From Nemertoderma westbladi (lineage: Eukaryota; Xenacoelomorpha; Nemertodermatida; Nemertodermatidae): 64,000 bases of DNA. Below the pieces are notes generated by a model that ran no database searches, was not told the origin of the DNA, and saw only the letters and a list, made by a program, of their open reading frames with translations. Of this stretch, positions 44,901 through 53,079 are shown one piece after another. Both the position numbers and the translations under genes were made by a program. Each line of letters starts with the position of its first letter. Positions within the stretch are counted from its first letter, which is position 1. The stretch is taken from positions 1 through 64,000 of the forward strand of contig JAUCBJ010004884.1 of assembly GCA_032718475.1 (NCBI GenBank), in the 5' to 3' direction.

Positions 44901-47900
44901 CGAGAAGAGCGGGGTGGATTCTTAAAACTGGAGGACGTGTACCTTTTAATATCCAGGGAGGCAGTAGTAGAAACTCGATCCAACTACACTGACCAGCACA
45001 TCGTGGCAGAAGGAATCACATTGCCATCCTCCAACCGACAAAAACCCCAGACAACATCTACCAAGACGGCCACTTACGCCACACCAACGGAATCACGACA
45101 ATTCTCGGACGGTAGTAGGGTATCTGCGCCCATTGGGACGAAACAGACGAGACAGCAACTTGGTACCGACTTCAGTGGCTGCCAATACTGCGAGCATTTA
45201 GGCAAGCGGTATATCGGTCACAAGTTGCGAAGTTGTCGACAGTTTCGCGAGTTGAACTCGGAAGAACGACGGCTGCAAATACGGCCATTGGACTCTTGTT
45301 GGCGGTGTACGCGACACGGACACGTCCGTAAAGATTGCCCAAATACCGACACTTGTCCATCCTGTGGACGCAACCACGACGGTCTGCTCCACACGGACAG
45401 CCACACGCCGACAAAACGCTTCGCCAGGGAACACCCGGAAGCAGCAGCGAGATGTGATGCGGCCTACAGAAAACGAGAATCGAAAACGACTCCAACCTTC
45501 GTGACCCATATTGAGGATTGCTTCTCAGAACAATCCGGATCGTCGGACGAAGAGTCAGAAGACGACGACGTATATTCGGATGGAGATGAACAGCCATCGA
45601 TCGCGCTTCTGACTACTGACCAACTGAAGGGATTCAGTGTAATTCCGATTAAGATTACTGGCACAAAGGGGAGCAAGAGAATCTACGCGATTCTAGATTC
45701 AGCCTCATCTCATAGCTACGTGGATGAAAAGATAGCTGACGTCGTGACGGATCTCAGACAAGGTAAGCGCGTCAGTTATACCGTAAGTAGTATGCACGGA
45801 CAGCGTGCAATACCAGTGACACGAGTTAAGTTGGACTTAGACTCTCTTCTTCCAAAATCGCAACACAGCGAGAGGGAGAGGTCTTTGTTACCCTTCAAGG
45901 ATCTGACTTTTGCGGCCACCAAAGACTTTAGTAACCTACTAGGTCCGGTCCCAGAACAATCCTTGGAGGACCGTAAGTATTTCAGACACCTTGGTGTACC
46001 TGAATGTCCTGTCAATTATAGATCGGTAGCAATGCTGATCGGGACGGACCAATTCAACCTACATCAGGTGTGGGAAACCAGACCATCGGCAGTCGTAGCG
46101 GGAAACGCATACGCCTGCAGAACGCCGATAGGGTGGTATACTCGAGCGCCTGTGCGCACACTAGACGTAAGTGACGAGGAAGAAGATGTACAAAGTACAT
46201 GTAGTTTACTAACTACAAATTCAATCCATTCCTTTTCACACGATGTGGACCATACTACCTTACATACAAGACATGACAGACGTGTAACTAGTATGATAAG
46301 TCACAAGGAGCAGCTAATTCACCAGGTGCGGAAATCGATACAACATTGGCCTCCGTTATACGACAACAAGTCTAACACCATCCCTAAGGACGCCGAAATC
46401 AAGAAACCAAAAGAGGGGAAGGCAAAGAAAAAGACGACGGCGGCGAAACTCAAGAAAAAACCGAAGGCGAAATGGAAAGATATAACTTCAAAGGTCAAGA
46501 GAGGAAGACTTGCGAGCCTTTCTACACCAGACATATCGCCAGACGGTCAACCAGACACGTTACCAGACGGTCAACGAGACACGTTACTAGACGGTCAACC
46601 AGATGTTTTGCCAGACATATCACAAAATGTTCTACCAGACACTAGTGACATACTGACAAACAGTAAAGCCGCAGTTTCTCTATTGGAGCGGCCTTCTATT
46701 GACAAACAACCAGATACGTTACCAGACGTATCGCCAGACACATTACTAGACAGTCGACTAGACATTTTGTCAGAAACATCACAAAATGTTCTACCGGACA
46801 TTAGTAATGTATTGACTAACAGTAAAGCCGCAGTTTCCCTATTGGAGCGGCCTTGTATTGACAAACTACCAAATTTGACACACTTGAGCAACCATAAGCA
46901 CGGTGAAACCTCATGTATTGCAGATGTGGGTAGTACCTACGCTAATGTAAATACAGGTGTTACTTTGCGCTCAAGAGACATACCGAACTTGCAACCTATG
47001 GTGAAACCTGGGATTAATGTCGGCAGAAAAATAAGTTTACCGAAACCTGCTGACCCCATAGAGTTCAAACCACCATTAACGATCGACTTACAAGGTACTG
47101 ACAATCAAGGTAAGAAGACGAAGAAGGACAAATTACTTGTAGACCCGGACGGATCAACAGTCAACAAGGGAATACTTACCGGCGGACCCGTGGGCCCTTC
47201 TAGTAATTCAAAACCTTCCAAAATCTCCATTGAATTACCTGATGACGTCACAAATACTCACGTCGACCGGATTGTAAACTTAACAGATTCTTGGACGAAC
47301 GCTTGCCGAAAATTAGCGTGGATTGTACGTTTTGTACAATACGTTAAAGGCAAACGTGACTTTACACGTCGACTTACATTGGCTGAGATTGACAGGTGTG
47401 AAATTAAATTAATTCGCCATTACCAACTGCGATATTTCGCGCGCGAATTCACATCCATAAATCAAGGTCAACCTATTAAGTCGTCACCAATACTGAGTTG
47501 GAGTCCGATAATTTATAATGGCTTACTTTGTCATAAATCTCGGCTTCAAAACATTGACTTTAACACAAACTTTAGGTACCCAATAATAATACCGCAACAC
47601 CACGAACTACAACGTGCAATGATACTGGACGCACATTTACATCTGAAACACGCTGGAAGACACCACTGTCTTTCCTACTTACGTACAAGATTTGTATTGA
47701 TTAGACCTAGTAAAGCGTTAAGTTCAGTGACACGTACGTGTATTATTTGTAAAAAGGTACATTCTAGAATAGGTACCCAGGAAATGAGTGAACTTCCACA
47801 AGCACGACTTCAAGCATTCAGACCACCTTTTACAGAGACTGGAATTGATTGCTTTGGTCCCATACATACGAAACGTGGACGTATACTAGTAAAACGCTGG

Positions 47901-48770
47901 GGACTGATTTTCACATGTATGTCCAGTAGGGCAGTTCATATTGAACGTGTGATGGATCTTTCCACCAACGCGTTTATACTAGCATTGCGGCGATTTATCG
48001 CTAGACGCGGACTAGTGAAATGCTTGTACTCAGACCAAGGGACAAACTTTGTTGGTGCTCGGAATGAGATTGCTAGAGCCCTTAAGAAATTAGATCATGA
48101 TCAAATCTCGAACGAACTACAACCTCATAAGATTGTTTGGAAGTTTAATCCTCCAGATAGTCCATGGAGAGGCGGAGTCTGGGAGAGATTGATTAGATCT
48201 ATCAAGACAGCCATGGCAAAGGTCATTCCAGTAAACCACATACTGACAGACGACCAACTGACAACATTGTTTGTTGAAATCGAGGCAATACTAAATACTA
48301 GACCAATAGTATTAGTACCCGATGACAAACAATCTCAATTTGCTTTAACACCGGCACACCTGCTAATGCAGGCACCGACCACTTTGACGCCGATTTCTAT
48401 TCCAATAGAAAGCGATAGCTACGGTAGAAAAGCGTGGAAAATCACGCAACTACTGGCTAACAAATTCTGGGAAATATGGCAAAACCATTATTTGTCCTCT
48501 ATTTCTGCCAGAACAACATGGTACAATAATACCCGCGCATTAAAGCCGGGAGATCACGTGCTGTTAGCAGAAGTGATTCTAAAAAGACGCTTCTGGATAA
48601 CAGGTGTAATTTTAGCCACACATCCATCTATGGATGGAGTGACAAGAACTGTGACGGTACGGACAATTGACGGTCGTACAGTAGACAGACCGACTCAACG
48701 TCTCGTACTTCTTGAAGAGACTCGTAACGAGTCTGGAGACTACAAATCTCCACCTAATACTAGTAAATAA
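41973..48770 (+). CDS. Inner element ORF1: Gag-protease-integrase polyprotein without RT
   Basis: 2265 codons, no stops. In order: acidic N-terminus; Gln/Glu/Ala-rich coiled coil (about 270-430); three 27-residue repeats (about 580-660); Gag core (about 815-1010, VQQPPKFSGSSKHWHTFVDY); zinc knuckles (about 1070-1136, CWRCTRHGHVRKDC); aspartic protease with ILDSASSHSYV near 1240 and LIGTDQFNL near 1356; then a Lys-rich and PD-repeat linker (about 1391-1766, PDTLPDGQ-type repeats, one segment duplicated). The integrase region follows: H/C zinc domain (about 1888-1925) and catalytic D1959, D2021, E2071, ending in the BEL-type C-terminal domain. In BEL/Pao elements RT and RNase H (some 600-700 residues) sit where the linker is. 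ATG context AUCGAAAUGA. Near-intact coding argues for function. Confidence 0.92.
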   Translation: MSDKQDYTKNTQTDYDSCDADKSAAEEQQGKTREPTKPTPCASPVHPAGVPDAVVRGDGRTEDFLTVPQPRYRETDMVSSAGSQESVVRSVGGYMAHITRSIGEGQRILDELTAPMSRFEFYTLQVRVQTRVHKSVDNLIGLQDLARQRQDMDTQLRILEKLMIAREKLIQFKSTIRQTQQEQVDQLLGESVSDELLQPEEEQELYRLDEQLKHLTDHLRMCGEDVGDLETVPEYTRETSPVRIESAPGILDQSLVSIRSEIGEISIVTSEISRQQQQHDRQQREDEEQAQLLTAQAAVEEEKLRVANVARISHLQEQAELEAAEMERLELDIAQQAAAAELAQRTAAAAAELERQRLVSEARAEMKKRQIKAQSAIRQAEFEAQQQQTEQREKEVKLHFELGKKARELANAKEDLDLQARDRSMRSRDGHDLDQIEVRHRQIQERKKEGSVGAPGRERQLVKDLCQRFPQVTHMFAPVTTKEPVSIAGSSNISPIHGATEHRFVIPDKFTPPRATSSPIPKVKVSNPPITDRSSLLTGPALLTTKQVSPPSTPKPVTHYAYPMTFRPARQVDSAVARPPVQFTSQSTTSRKTCEPTEQRRTVDTRPVQFTSQSTTSRKTCEPTEQWRTVDTRPVQFTSQSTTSRKTCEPTEQRRTVDDIPKRNVRIRTTQRTRARRPPYPDDSSTSSESDYPKREVFRTGAADEYKRERSDNSFVDNPPQNTPTQKALQPTDAISTQQFADILRPVVNKLAQIEERLEEGYTDSSRNSEFEHNRHPNEPQRPVPSKHTSYQGKAPRRENINQVTNQGRETLNVAEEIAKFAARQGLPVQQPPKFSGSSKHWHTFVDYIESQIAVCAFTSREKFNYLLQTLSGEPKRLAETFVGVPDAFELAYDRLTSIYGGTVSMARSVIEELCKGGAITKPVDLLKLADEIRNAITTLRSIGQLDYGNTPTVLLKIIGRLHHRLRREWRKIEYQREERGGFLKLEDVYLLISREAVVETRSNYTDQHIVAEGITLPSSNRQKPQTTSTKTATYATPTESRQFSDGSRVSAPIGTKQTRQQLGTDFSGCQYCEHLGKRYIGHKLRSCRQFRELNSEERRLQIRPLDSCWRCTRHGHVRKDCPNTDTCPSCGRNHDGLLHTDSHTPTKRFAREHPEAAARCDAAYRKRESKTTPTFVTHIEDCFSEQSGSSDEESEDDDVYSDGDEQPSIALLTTDQLKGFSVIPIKITGTKGSKRIYAILDSASSHSYVDEKIADVVTDLRQGKRVSYTVSSMHGQRAIPVTRVKLDLDSLLPKSQHSERERSLLPFKDLTFAATKDFSNLLGPVPEQSLEDRKYFRHLGVPECPVNYRSVAMLIGTDQFNLHQVWETRPSAVVAGNAYACRTPIGWYTRAPVRTLDVSDEEEDVQSTCSLLTTNSIHSFSHDVDHTTLHTRHDRRVTSMISHKEQLIHQVRKSIQHWPPLYDNKSNTIPKDAEIKKPKEGKAKKKTTAAKLKKKPKAKWKDITSKVKRGRLASLSTPDISPDGQPDTLPDGQRDTLLDGQPDVLPDISQNVLPDTSDILTNSKAAVSLLERPSIDKQPDTLPDVSPDTLLDSRLDILSETSQNVLPDISNVLTNSKAAVSLLERPCIDKLPNLTHLSNHKHGETSCIADVGSTYANVNTGVTLRSRDIPNLQPMVKPGINVGRKISLPKPADPIEFKPPLTIDLQGTDNQGKKTKKDKLLVDPDGSTVNKGILTGGPVGPSSNSKPSKISIELPDDVTNTHVDRIVNLTDSWTNACRKLAWIVRFVQYVKGKRDFTRRLTLAEIDRCEIKLIRHYQLRYFAREFTSINQGQPIKSSPILSWSPIIYNGLLCHKSRLQNIDFNTNFRYPIIIPQHHELQRAMILDAHLHLKHAGRHHCLSYLRTRFVLIRPSKALSSVTRTCIICKKVHSRIGTQEMSELPQARLQAFRPPFTETGIDCFGPIHTKRGRILVKRWGLIFTCMSSRAVHIERVMDLSTNAFILALRRFIARRGLVKCLYSDQGTNFVGARNEIARALKKLDHDQISNELQPHKIVWKFNPPDSPWRGGVWERLIRSIKTAMAKVIPVNHILTDDQLTTLFVEIEAILNTRPIVLVPDDKQSQFALTPAHLLMQAPTTLTPISIPIESDSYGRKAWKITQLLANKFWEIWQNHYLSSISARTTWYNNTRALKPGDHVLLAEVILKRRFWITGVILATHPSMDGVTRTVTVRTIDGRTVDRPTQRLVLLEETRNESGDYKSPPNTSK
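43711..43953 (+). repeat. Three 81-bp tandem repeats within ORF1
   Basis: Units start at CGGTTCAGTTTACATCG (43711, 43792, 43873) and differ by one or two bases. In frame, giving three copies of a 27-residue block (RPVQFTSQSTTSRKTCEP...). Confidence 0.95.
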
Positions 48771-49429
48771 TTAGGAGTTTACAAACAGATTTCCACTTAC
48801 CTGTACACTGTAGTAAGGACAGCGGTAGAATTCCATTGTCTTTATATGTCAACATTGAGGGTAGTACCCTTATGTGTCACATAGGAGCGGGATTTGTAGG
48901 TATAAGAAATGGAATTCTACTTGGAACTCACAATATTGAGACATTTTCGAAATTTTAGACAATCCATTTGGATTTGAAAAATTTTTAAAAATTTTCTCCA
49001 GTGAATATATTTCAGGGTACAGTCGGGTGGAACTTAAAATTAGAGAAACAAGAGAGGAAGACTTGCGAGCCTTTCTTAAAATTTTAATTAAATTTTACAC
49101 GGTCTTGTTTCAATAAGTTACGTCAAAATAGACTCCCCTATATTTATTACTAATTCTTGACTGCTTATTTTCTGATAATAGTTTGGGATCAAAAAGTGAG
49201 TATTTTAGACTCACAGCCAGTTTAGCCCAAATTCGTTTTTATTTCGGCAAAAATTTTAGATAAGAAGCAGCGTGTCATTAAAGAAACCCTAGATCTTAGG
49301 CTATGGGTAGGAGGTTAGAGCGTTGTCAAGCCCAAAGGGCAGACGAAACTCTCATGTCTCCTCACAACTAACTACAAACTCTGTTGTATTCCCTCTAGTA
49401 GTAATGATTATGTAACTACACCCCTAATT
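48771..49429 (+). other. Intergenic region ORF1-ORF2 of the inner element
   Basis: No ORF. Contains one copy of the 17-bp motif (49056) in the form AGAGGAAGACTTGCGAGCCT then TTCTTA. AT-rich. It may hold a promoter or splice acceptor for ORF2, but no convincing site was picked. Confidence 0.5.
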
Positions 49430-52264
49430 ATGGAGAAAGGGATACAAGGAGAGCCGAGATGGGGATATGATATCCAGGAGGAGGCAGCAGCGCCATTCGA
49501 AAGATTTGGAGCCAAGGACTATACTATATTTGGTATAAAGGAATTATCGGAAAGTACAGCGAAACTCGCGAGAACTAAATATGACTCGAACGTATTAAAG
49601 AGAAGGCAAAATGCATTAAACGAAAGAATCGAAAGTTTGCGCCAAACCTTCAACGAACTTTACCCGTACGACGCTTTGTGTGATACGGGAGACATTAGCG
49701 AAGACCCCGATACCGAAATTAGTCGTTTGTATCATACCATGCAATACCTAAAGGCGCACGAACCTATGCCCGCGGTAAGAGATGAATTCGATGGAATGCA
49801 TCTTTACAGACGAACTCGAGGGGATGATAGAGAAACCAAGGAAGCATTTTCAGTGTATAAACTTTATTATCAATGCGGTTCTTGTATGCGCGAACAACGA
49901 AATGCGATTCCGATGCGTTTGAATAAGGAAAATCCCGAACCGATATTGGCGAGGTGTTCGAATCATCAACAACTACGCTACCAGGAAGGAGGGTATCCTT
50001 TATCGAATCCATATCATTCATTTGCTATGACCGGACCAAAAGCGGGAGAAACTGTCATTTACCCACCTAAGGTTGTTGAACCCGATGTATTTGAACTTAC
50101 GCTGGACGAGGCAAATCAGTCAACCCGCGAAAAGAAAGAAGCTCTTAGCCTATACAGAGCCTACAAGGCTTTCGAGAAAGGTGAGATGGAAGAATGGGGC
50201 GGAAGACTCGCGAGCCTACCTTGCCATTGGACGTCACACGATCAAACTCCAGCTAAGGAGATGACACCGGAAGTTTTCGAGAGCATAAACTTTGCTCAAA
50301 ACGTTATTCAGAGACTACAGATTGCATCCCCGGAGAGGACCAGAGAAATGCAACCGTATAGTACTTCAACTACGAAACCATTGAGTACGACACTCAACTT
50401 TCCTATTAGTATACCAGTCCGACAGGATACGACGTACGAAATACCCATCGTGGATCATCCAGAAATCATTTCGAACTTGGAGTTTCTTCCTGCAGTTGTT
50501 TTCAGCGATATGAGTAAGATATATGATTTACGTAGACATATTACTCAAAAGGTCGTGTACAACGTTCCACCTCATATTCAAGATTTCAAGGAACTGGATA
50601 GAGCTGGTGCCGATATAGCTCCGAGTAATCTGAAAGGATATTTAACCAAGACGATTCGTTTATGGATTGGAACCGGAACCTTCGAGTCGGATACAGATAT
50701 TGCCGCAGATTGGCGAGGTAAGGTTATTCGTTTCGAAGATGATAAGGACATAGAGAAGATTTGGCAACCTTCGGAAGAATTGTTGGATGAATGGAATAGG
50801 ACGTTTAGATCGTTTCAGGAAAACGGTTACATGTTTTACGATAACGAGGGCGGCAGTCATCAGCAGAGTTTGACTTCTAAGACTATACAGATTAGAGCGG
50901 CGGACGGAGTCCTGCACGTTTTCAGTAGACAGAGGAGCGACAAACGAATGCCGATACCTCCAGCGAATACAAAGCGACACCATCTTATCACCGATATAGT
51001 AAAGAAGATGGACCAAGCTTGTAATATCGACGCTAGAATGCTACCGAAGATGGTAAGAAACATGATTTTAGATAAAACTGTTGTAAAGATTGGATCAGGA
51101 GTAAGGGAGGATTTAATTAGCGACTTCGCCGGCATGACGGACAGCGATGACCGACTACCGACACCTTACGTCGACACTCGACCTCTTATTTTGTGGTCTA
51201 TAGAACAGGGATATTTTCGTGAGTATAATACTCAGAAGACTGGAACTGGATACATTTCCTACCTGTTATTCAATTGGGATTATAAGGAAAATAAGAGAAA
51301 CAAGTATATTGAAACTTATGGAGAAGGTGATACTCCAGATATGAGTGAGTTTGAATCACAGCTTAAATGGAGAGGATGCGTGTATTGGGCTATTACGTCA
51401 CCTCCAAGAGCGGTCTTACAATATTATTTAGCAATAGAGTCGTCAGTGAATGTTTGCCTAATCGCCGACATTGTGTCTCGGACTCTCAAAAGACATCCAC
51501 TTTGTCTCGGAGATGATCATACGTTCTACATGGAAGGGAGAATTCGTACCGACGTGTTTAGACGATTCCTTGAACCCTTCTACAACTCCGACGCTCAGTG
51601 TAATGCCTTTACTCGAGCAGGATTTAGTATATTTCGAGATGTGTATCTTCGCTGTGCGGGATCTCTTATCGAAAGACCATCTATGTTTACATTGTTACCC
51701 TATGAAGGAGAACGTATCGTGGAGATTACGGAAGAATCACGGCAGACGCGCGCGCCTATCGGTCACCTCGGTGATGATTTCGAAGTAACTACTACGATCG
51801 CTGACGATCCTTTAGAGGAACTTCTTGAGATAGAAAGGAACCTCCCGAAGAAATCTCAGACGGAGATTCGACAACTTGAAGCAACAGATGCTATAGTTTG
51901 TATACAACCTTCAGAAACCTACCAACCCATAGACCCAGATGATTACGATTATAGTGTGGGAGGAAGCGCTCGACCGATTGGAGATCTTATATACGAACGA
52001 GTGTGGTACCCTGCCAATACGATGTGTAGTAAATGTGGCGTCGCTGGACATCATATGACAAAGTGCAGTGGAAAGCACATTACTACGACTCAGCTAATCT
52101 GTGGATGGTGTGGGGATCAAGGGTCTCATACCTTTTATACTTGCTGGAGATTTATGGCTCAATGTACTTACTGCAATATAAAAGGACATCGAGCATCTGA
52201 ATGCCAACTAAGAGACATACCTTATGAACACGAATCTGTAAAACTCGTGAGGAAATTATTTTGA
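49430..52264 (+). CDS. Inner element ORF2: DEDD exonuclease-like protein with C-terminal zinc knuckles
   Basis: 944 codons. Residues 1-340 are unassigned, with a possible metal site (CGSC ... CSNH, 149-179). Residues 465-680 resemble an EXD1/Egalitarian-type 3'-5' exonuclease: motif I GYMFYDNEGG (D471, E473), a strand TIQIRAADGVLHVF, motif II VVKIGSGVREDL (K553, D561), then PYVDTRPLILW (580-589), and YYLAIE (Y666, E670) where Y-x3-D is usual. These enzymes trim RNA or DNA 3' ends. Residues 866-925 carry three zinc knuckles (CSKCGVAGHHMTKC, CGWCGDQGSHTFYTC, CTYCNIKGHRASEC) for nucleic acid binding. The same order occurs in the decayed genes at 4.8-5.6 and 23.8-25.4 kb. The 17-bp motif lies at 50201. 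Exonuclease call is inferred from motif order; the last acidic residue is Glu, so activity is uncertain. Confidence 0.7.
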   Translation: MEKGIQGEPRWGYDIQEEAAAPFERFGAKDYTIFGIKELSESTAKLARTKYDSNVLKRRQNALNERIESLRQTFNELYPYDALCDTGDISEDPDTEISRLYHTMQYLKAHEPMPAVRDEFDGMHLYRRTRGDDRETKEAFSVYKLYYQCGSCMREQRNAIPMRLNKENPEPILARCSNHQQLRYQEGGYPLSNPYHSFAMTGPKAGETVIYPPKVVEPDVFELTLDEANQSTREKKEALSLYRAYKAFEKGEMEEWGGRLASLPCHWTSHDQTPAKEMTPEVFESINFAQNVIQRLQIASPERTREMQPYSTSTTKPLSTTLNFPISIPVRQDTTYEIPIVDHPEIISNLEFLPAVVFSDMSKIYDLRRHITQKVVYNVPPHIQDFKELDRAGADIAPSNLKGYLTKTIRLWIGTGTFESDTDIAADWRGKVIRFEDDKDIEKIWQPSEELLDEWNRTFRSFQENGYMFYDNEGGSHQQSLTSKTIQIRAADGVLHVFSRQRSDKRMPIPPANTKRHHLITDIVKKMDQACNIDARMLPKMVRNMILDKTVVKIGSGVREDLISDFAGMTDSDDRLPTPYVDTRPLILWSIEQGYFREYNTQKTGTGYISYLLFNWDYKENKRNKYIETYGEGDTPDMSEFESQLKWRGCVYWAITSPPRAVLQYYLAIESSVNVCLIADIVSRTLKRHPLCLGDDHTFYMEGRIRTDVFRRFLEPFYNSDAQCNAFTRAGFSIFRDVYLRCAGSLIERPSMFTLLPYEGERIVEITEESRQTRAPIGHLGDDFEVTTTIADDPLEELLEIERNLPKKSQTEIRQLEATDAIVCIQPSETYQPIDPDDYDYSVGGSARPIGDLIYERVWYPANTMCSKCGVAGHHMTKCSGKHITTTQLICGWCGDQGSHTFYTCWRFMAQCTYCNIKGHRASECQLRDIPYEHESVKLVRKLF

Positions 52265-52547
52265 TGAGTGGGAAGATTTAGCCGACGAACATGTATCGGC
52301 ACAAAGAAGACGGTTTCCGATGAGAGCGCATCTCGGATTTTGGGCGGCAAATCCTCAAACGATGATGTCGGAAGGATATATCTCCGCTATGCCCCAATAT
52401 GACGAACTTATCGAGGTTGTCGATATATTGCCCCACGACAGCGGATTCCGAGTGGTGCGCGAGTATCTACTACAGATTCACCCGGATAACAAAAACACGT
52501 GGAATTTTCAGAAAGTCGTTAACCGCATTACGTATGGTGAATTATAA
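52263..52547 (+). CDS. Inner element ORF2 extension in the +1 frame
   Basis: Directly after ORF2's last sense codons (TTA TTT, then TGA), the +1 frame is open from GAT GAG TGG (52263) to TAA at 52545-52547, about 94 codons (DEWEDLADEHVSAQRRR, then HLGFWAANPQ). Its own first ATG is at 52320, about 19 codons in. The acidic helix-like start suits a continuation of ORF2 (VRKLF). Either a frameshift mutation or a programmed +1 shift at TTT-TGA. In family 2 a short Trp-rich frame likewise overlaps the zinc-knuckle stop. Confidence 0.5.
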   Translation, partial: DEWEDLADEHVSAQRRRFPMRAHLGFWAANPQTMMSEGYISAMPQYDELIEVVDILPHDSGFRVVREYLLQIHPDNKNTWNFQKVVNRITYGEL

Positions 52548-53079
52548 ACGTATACGAGCGAGCGTATTCGAGGAAGAGGAGGTCCTAGAGGCGACAAATA
52601 TACCAGCCACTCCGGTTGCGCCGTCTGCACGTCACCCTCGGGAGGACGGACAGGGTAAGATCATACGGGTCCAGAAAGTGGGCCAACAATTAAAGAAAAT
52701 TATTAATATAGAAGAACGCAAGGGAGTTGAGCCGACCATTCGAGTTACTCGAGATACGGTATCGCTTCCAAGAGAACCAGTAGGAGGATCGGGACATACA
52801 CCAGCTGATCAACAGGGGGCGCAAGCTACTCTTGGGTCTGCGTCGTCCGCTTCTCGCGCGTTCCCAGACGTTCTACCAACTGTAGTGACAACTGATCGGT
52901 CACGAGGAATCGGTCGAGGTTTTGGGATGCCAAATAGACGAATTTGCGAAGAAATAGTCGCACCGTCTCTCAACGTCCCAAGTAAACCAGTGACTCGCCC
53001 CATTAGTCCCATATCGCGAGCAAAGTCACCTGTGCGCAGTTTTCGAGGACGCGGCAGGGCTCGATCCACTAAGCGATAA
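52534..53079 (+). CDS. Inner element ORF3: basic, RG-rich small protein
   Basis: 181 codons from the ATG at 52534, which overlaps the preceding frame's TAA by 14 bp (ATGGTGAATTATAA). Upstream codons in this frame also stay open to 52399 but overlap the other ORF. The acidic EEEEVLEA near the start is followed by a low-complexity middle and a basic end (FRGRGRARSTKR), suggesting nucleic acid binding. No domain recognised. Coupled reinitiation or a second frameshift could express it. Ends 20 bp before the motif copy at 53100. Confidence 0.55.
   Translation: MVNYKRIRASVFEEEEVLEATNIPATPVAPSARHPREDGQGKIIRVQKVGQQLKKIINIEERKGVEPTIRVTRDTVSLPREPVGGSGHTPADQQGAQATLGSASSASRAFPDVLPTVVTTDRSRGIGRGFGMPNRRICEEIVAPSLNVPSKPVTRPISPISRAKSPVRSFRGRGRARSTKR

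Noticed and set aside
51500-51545. GDD in ORF2 (LCLGDDHTF) as a polymerase active site
   Set aside because: No motif A, fingers or palm context surrounds it; the region fits the end of the exonuclease-like domain better.
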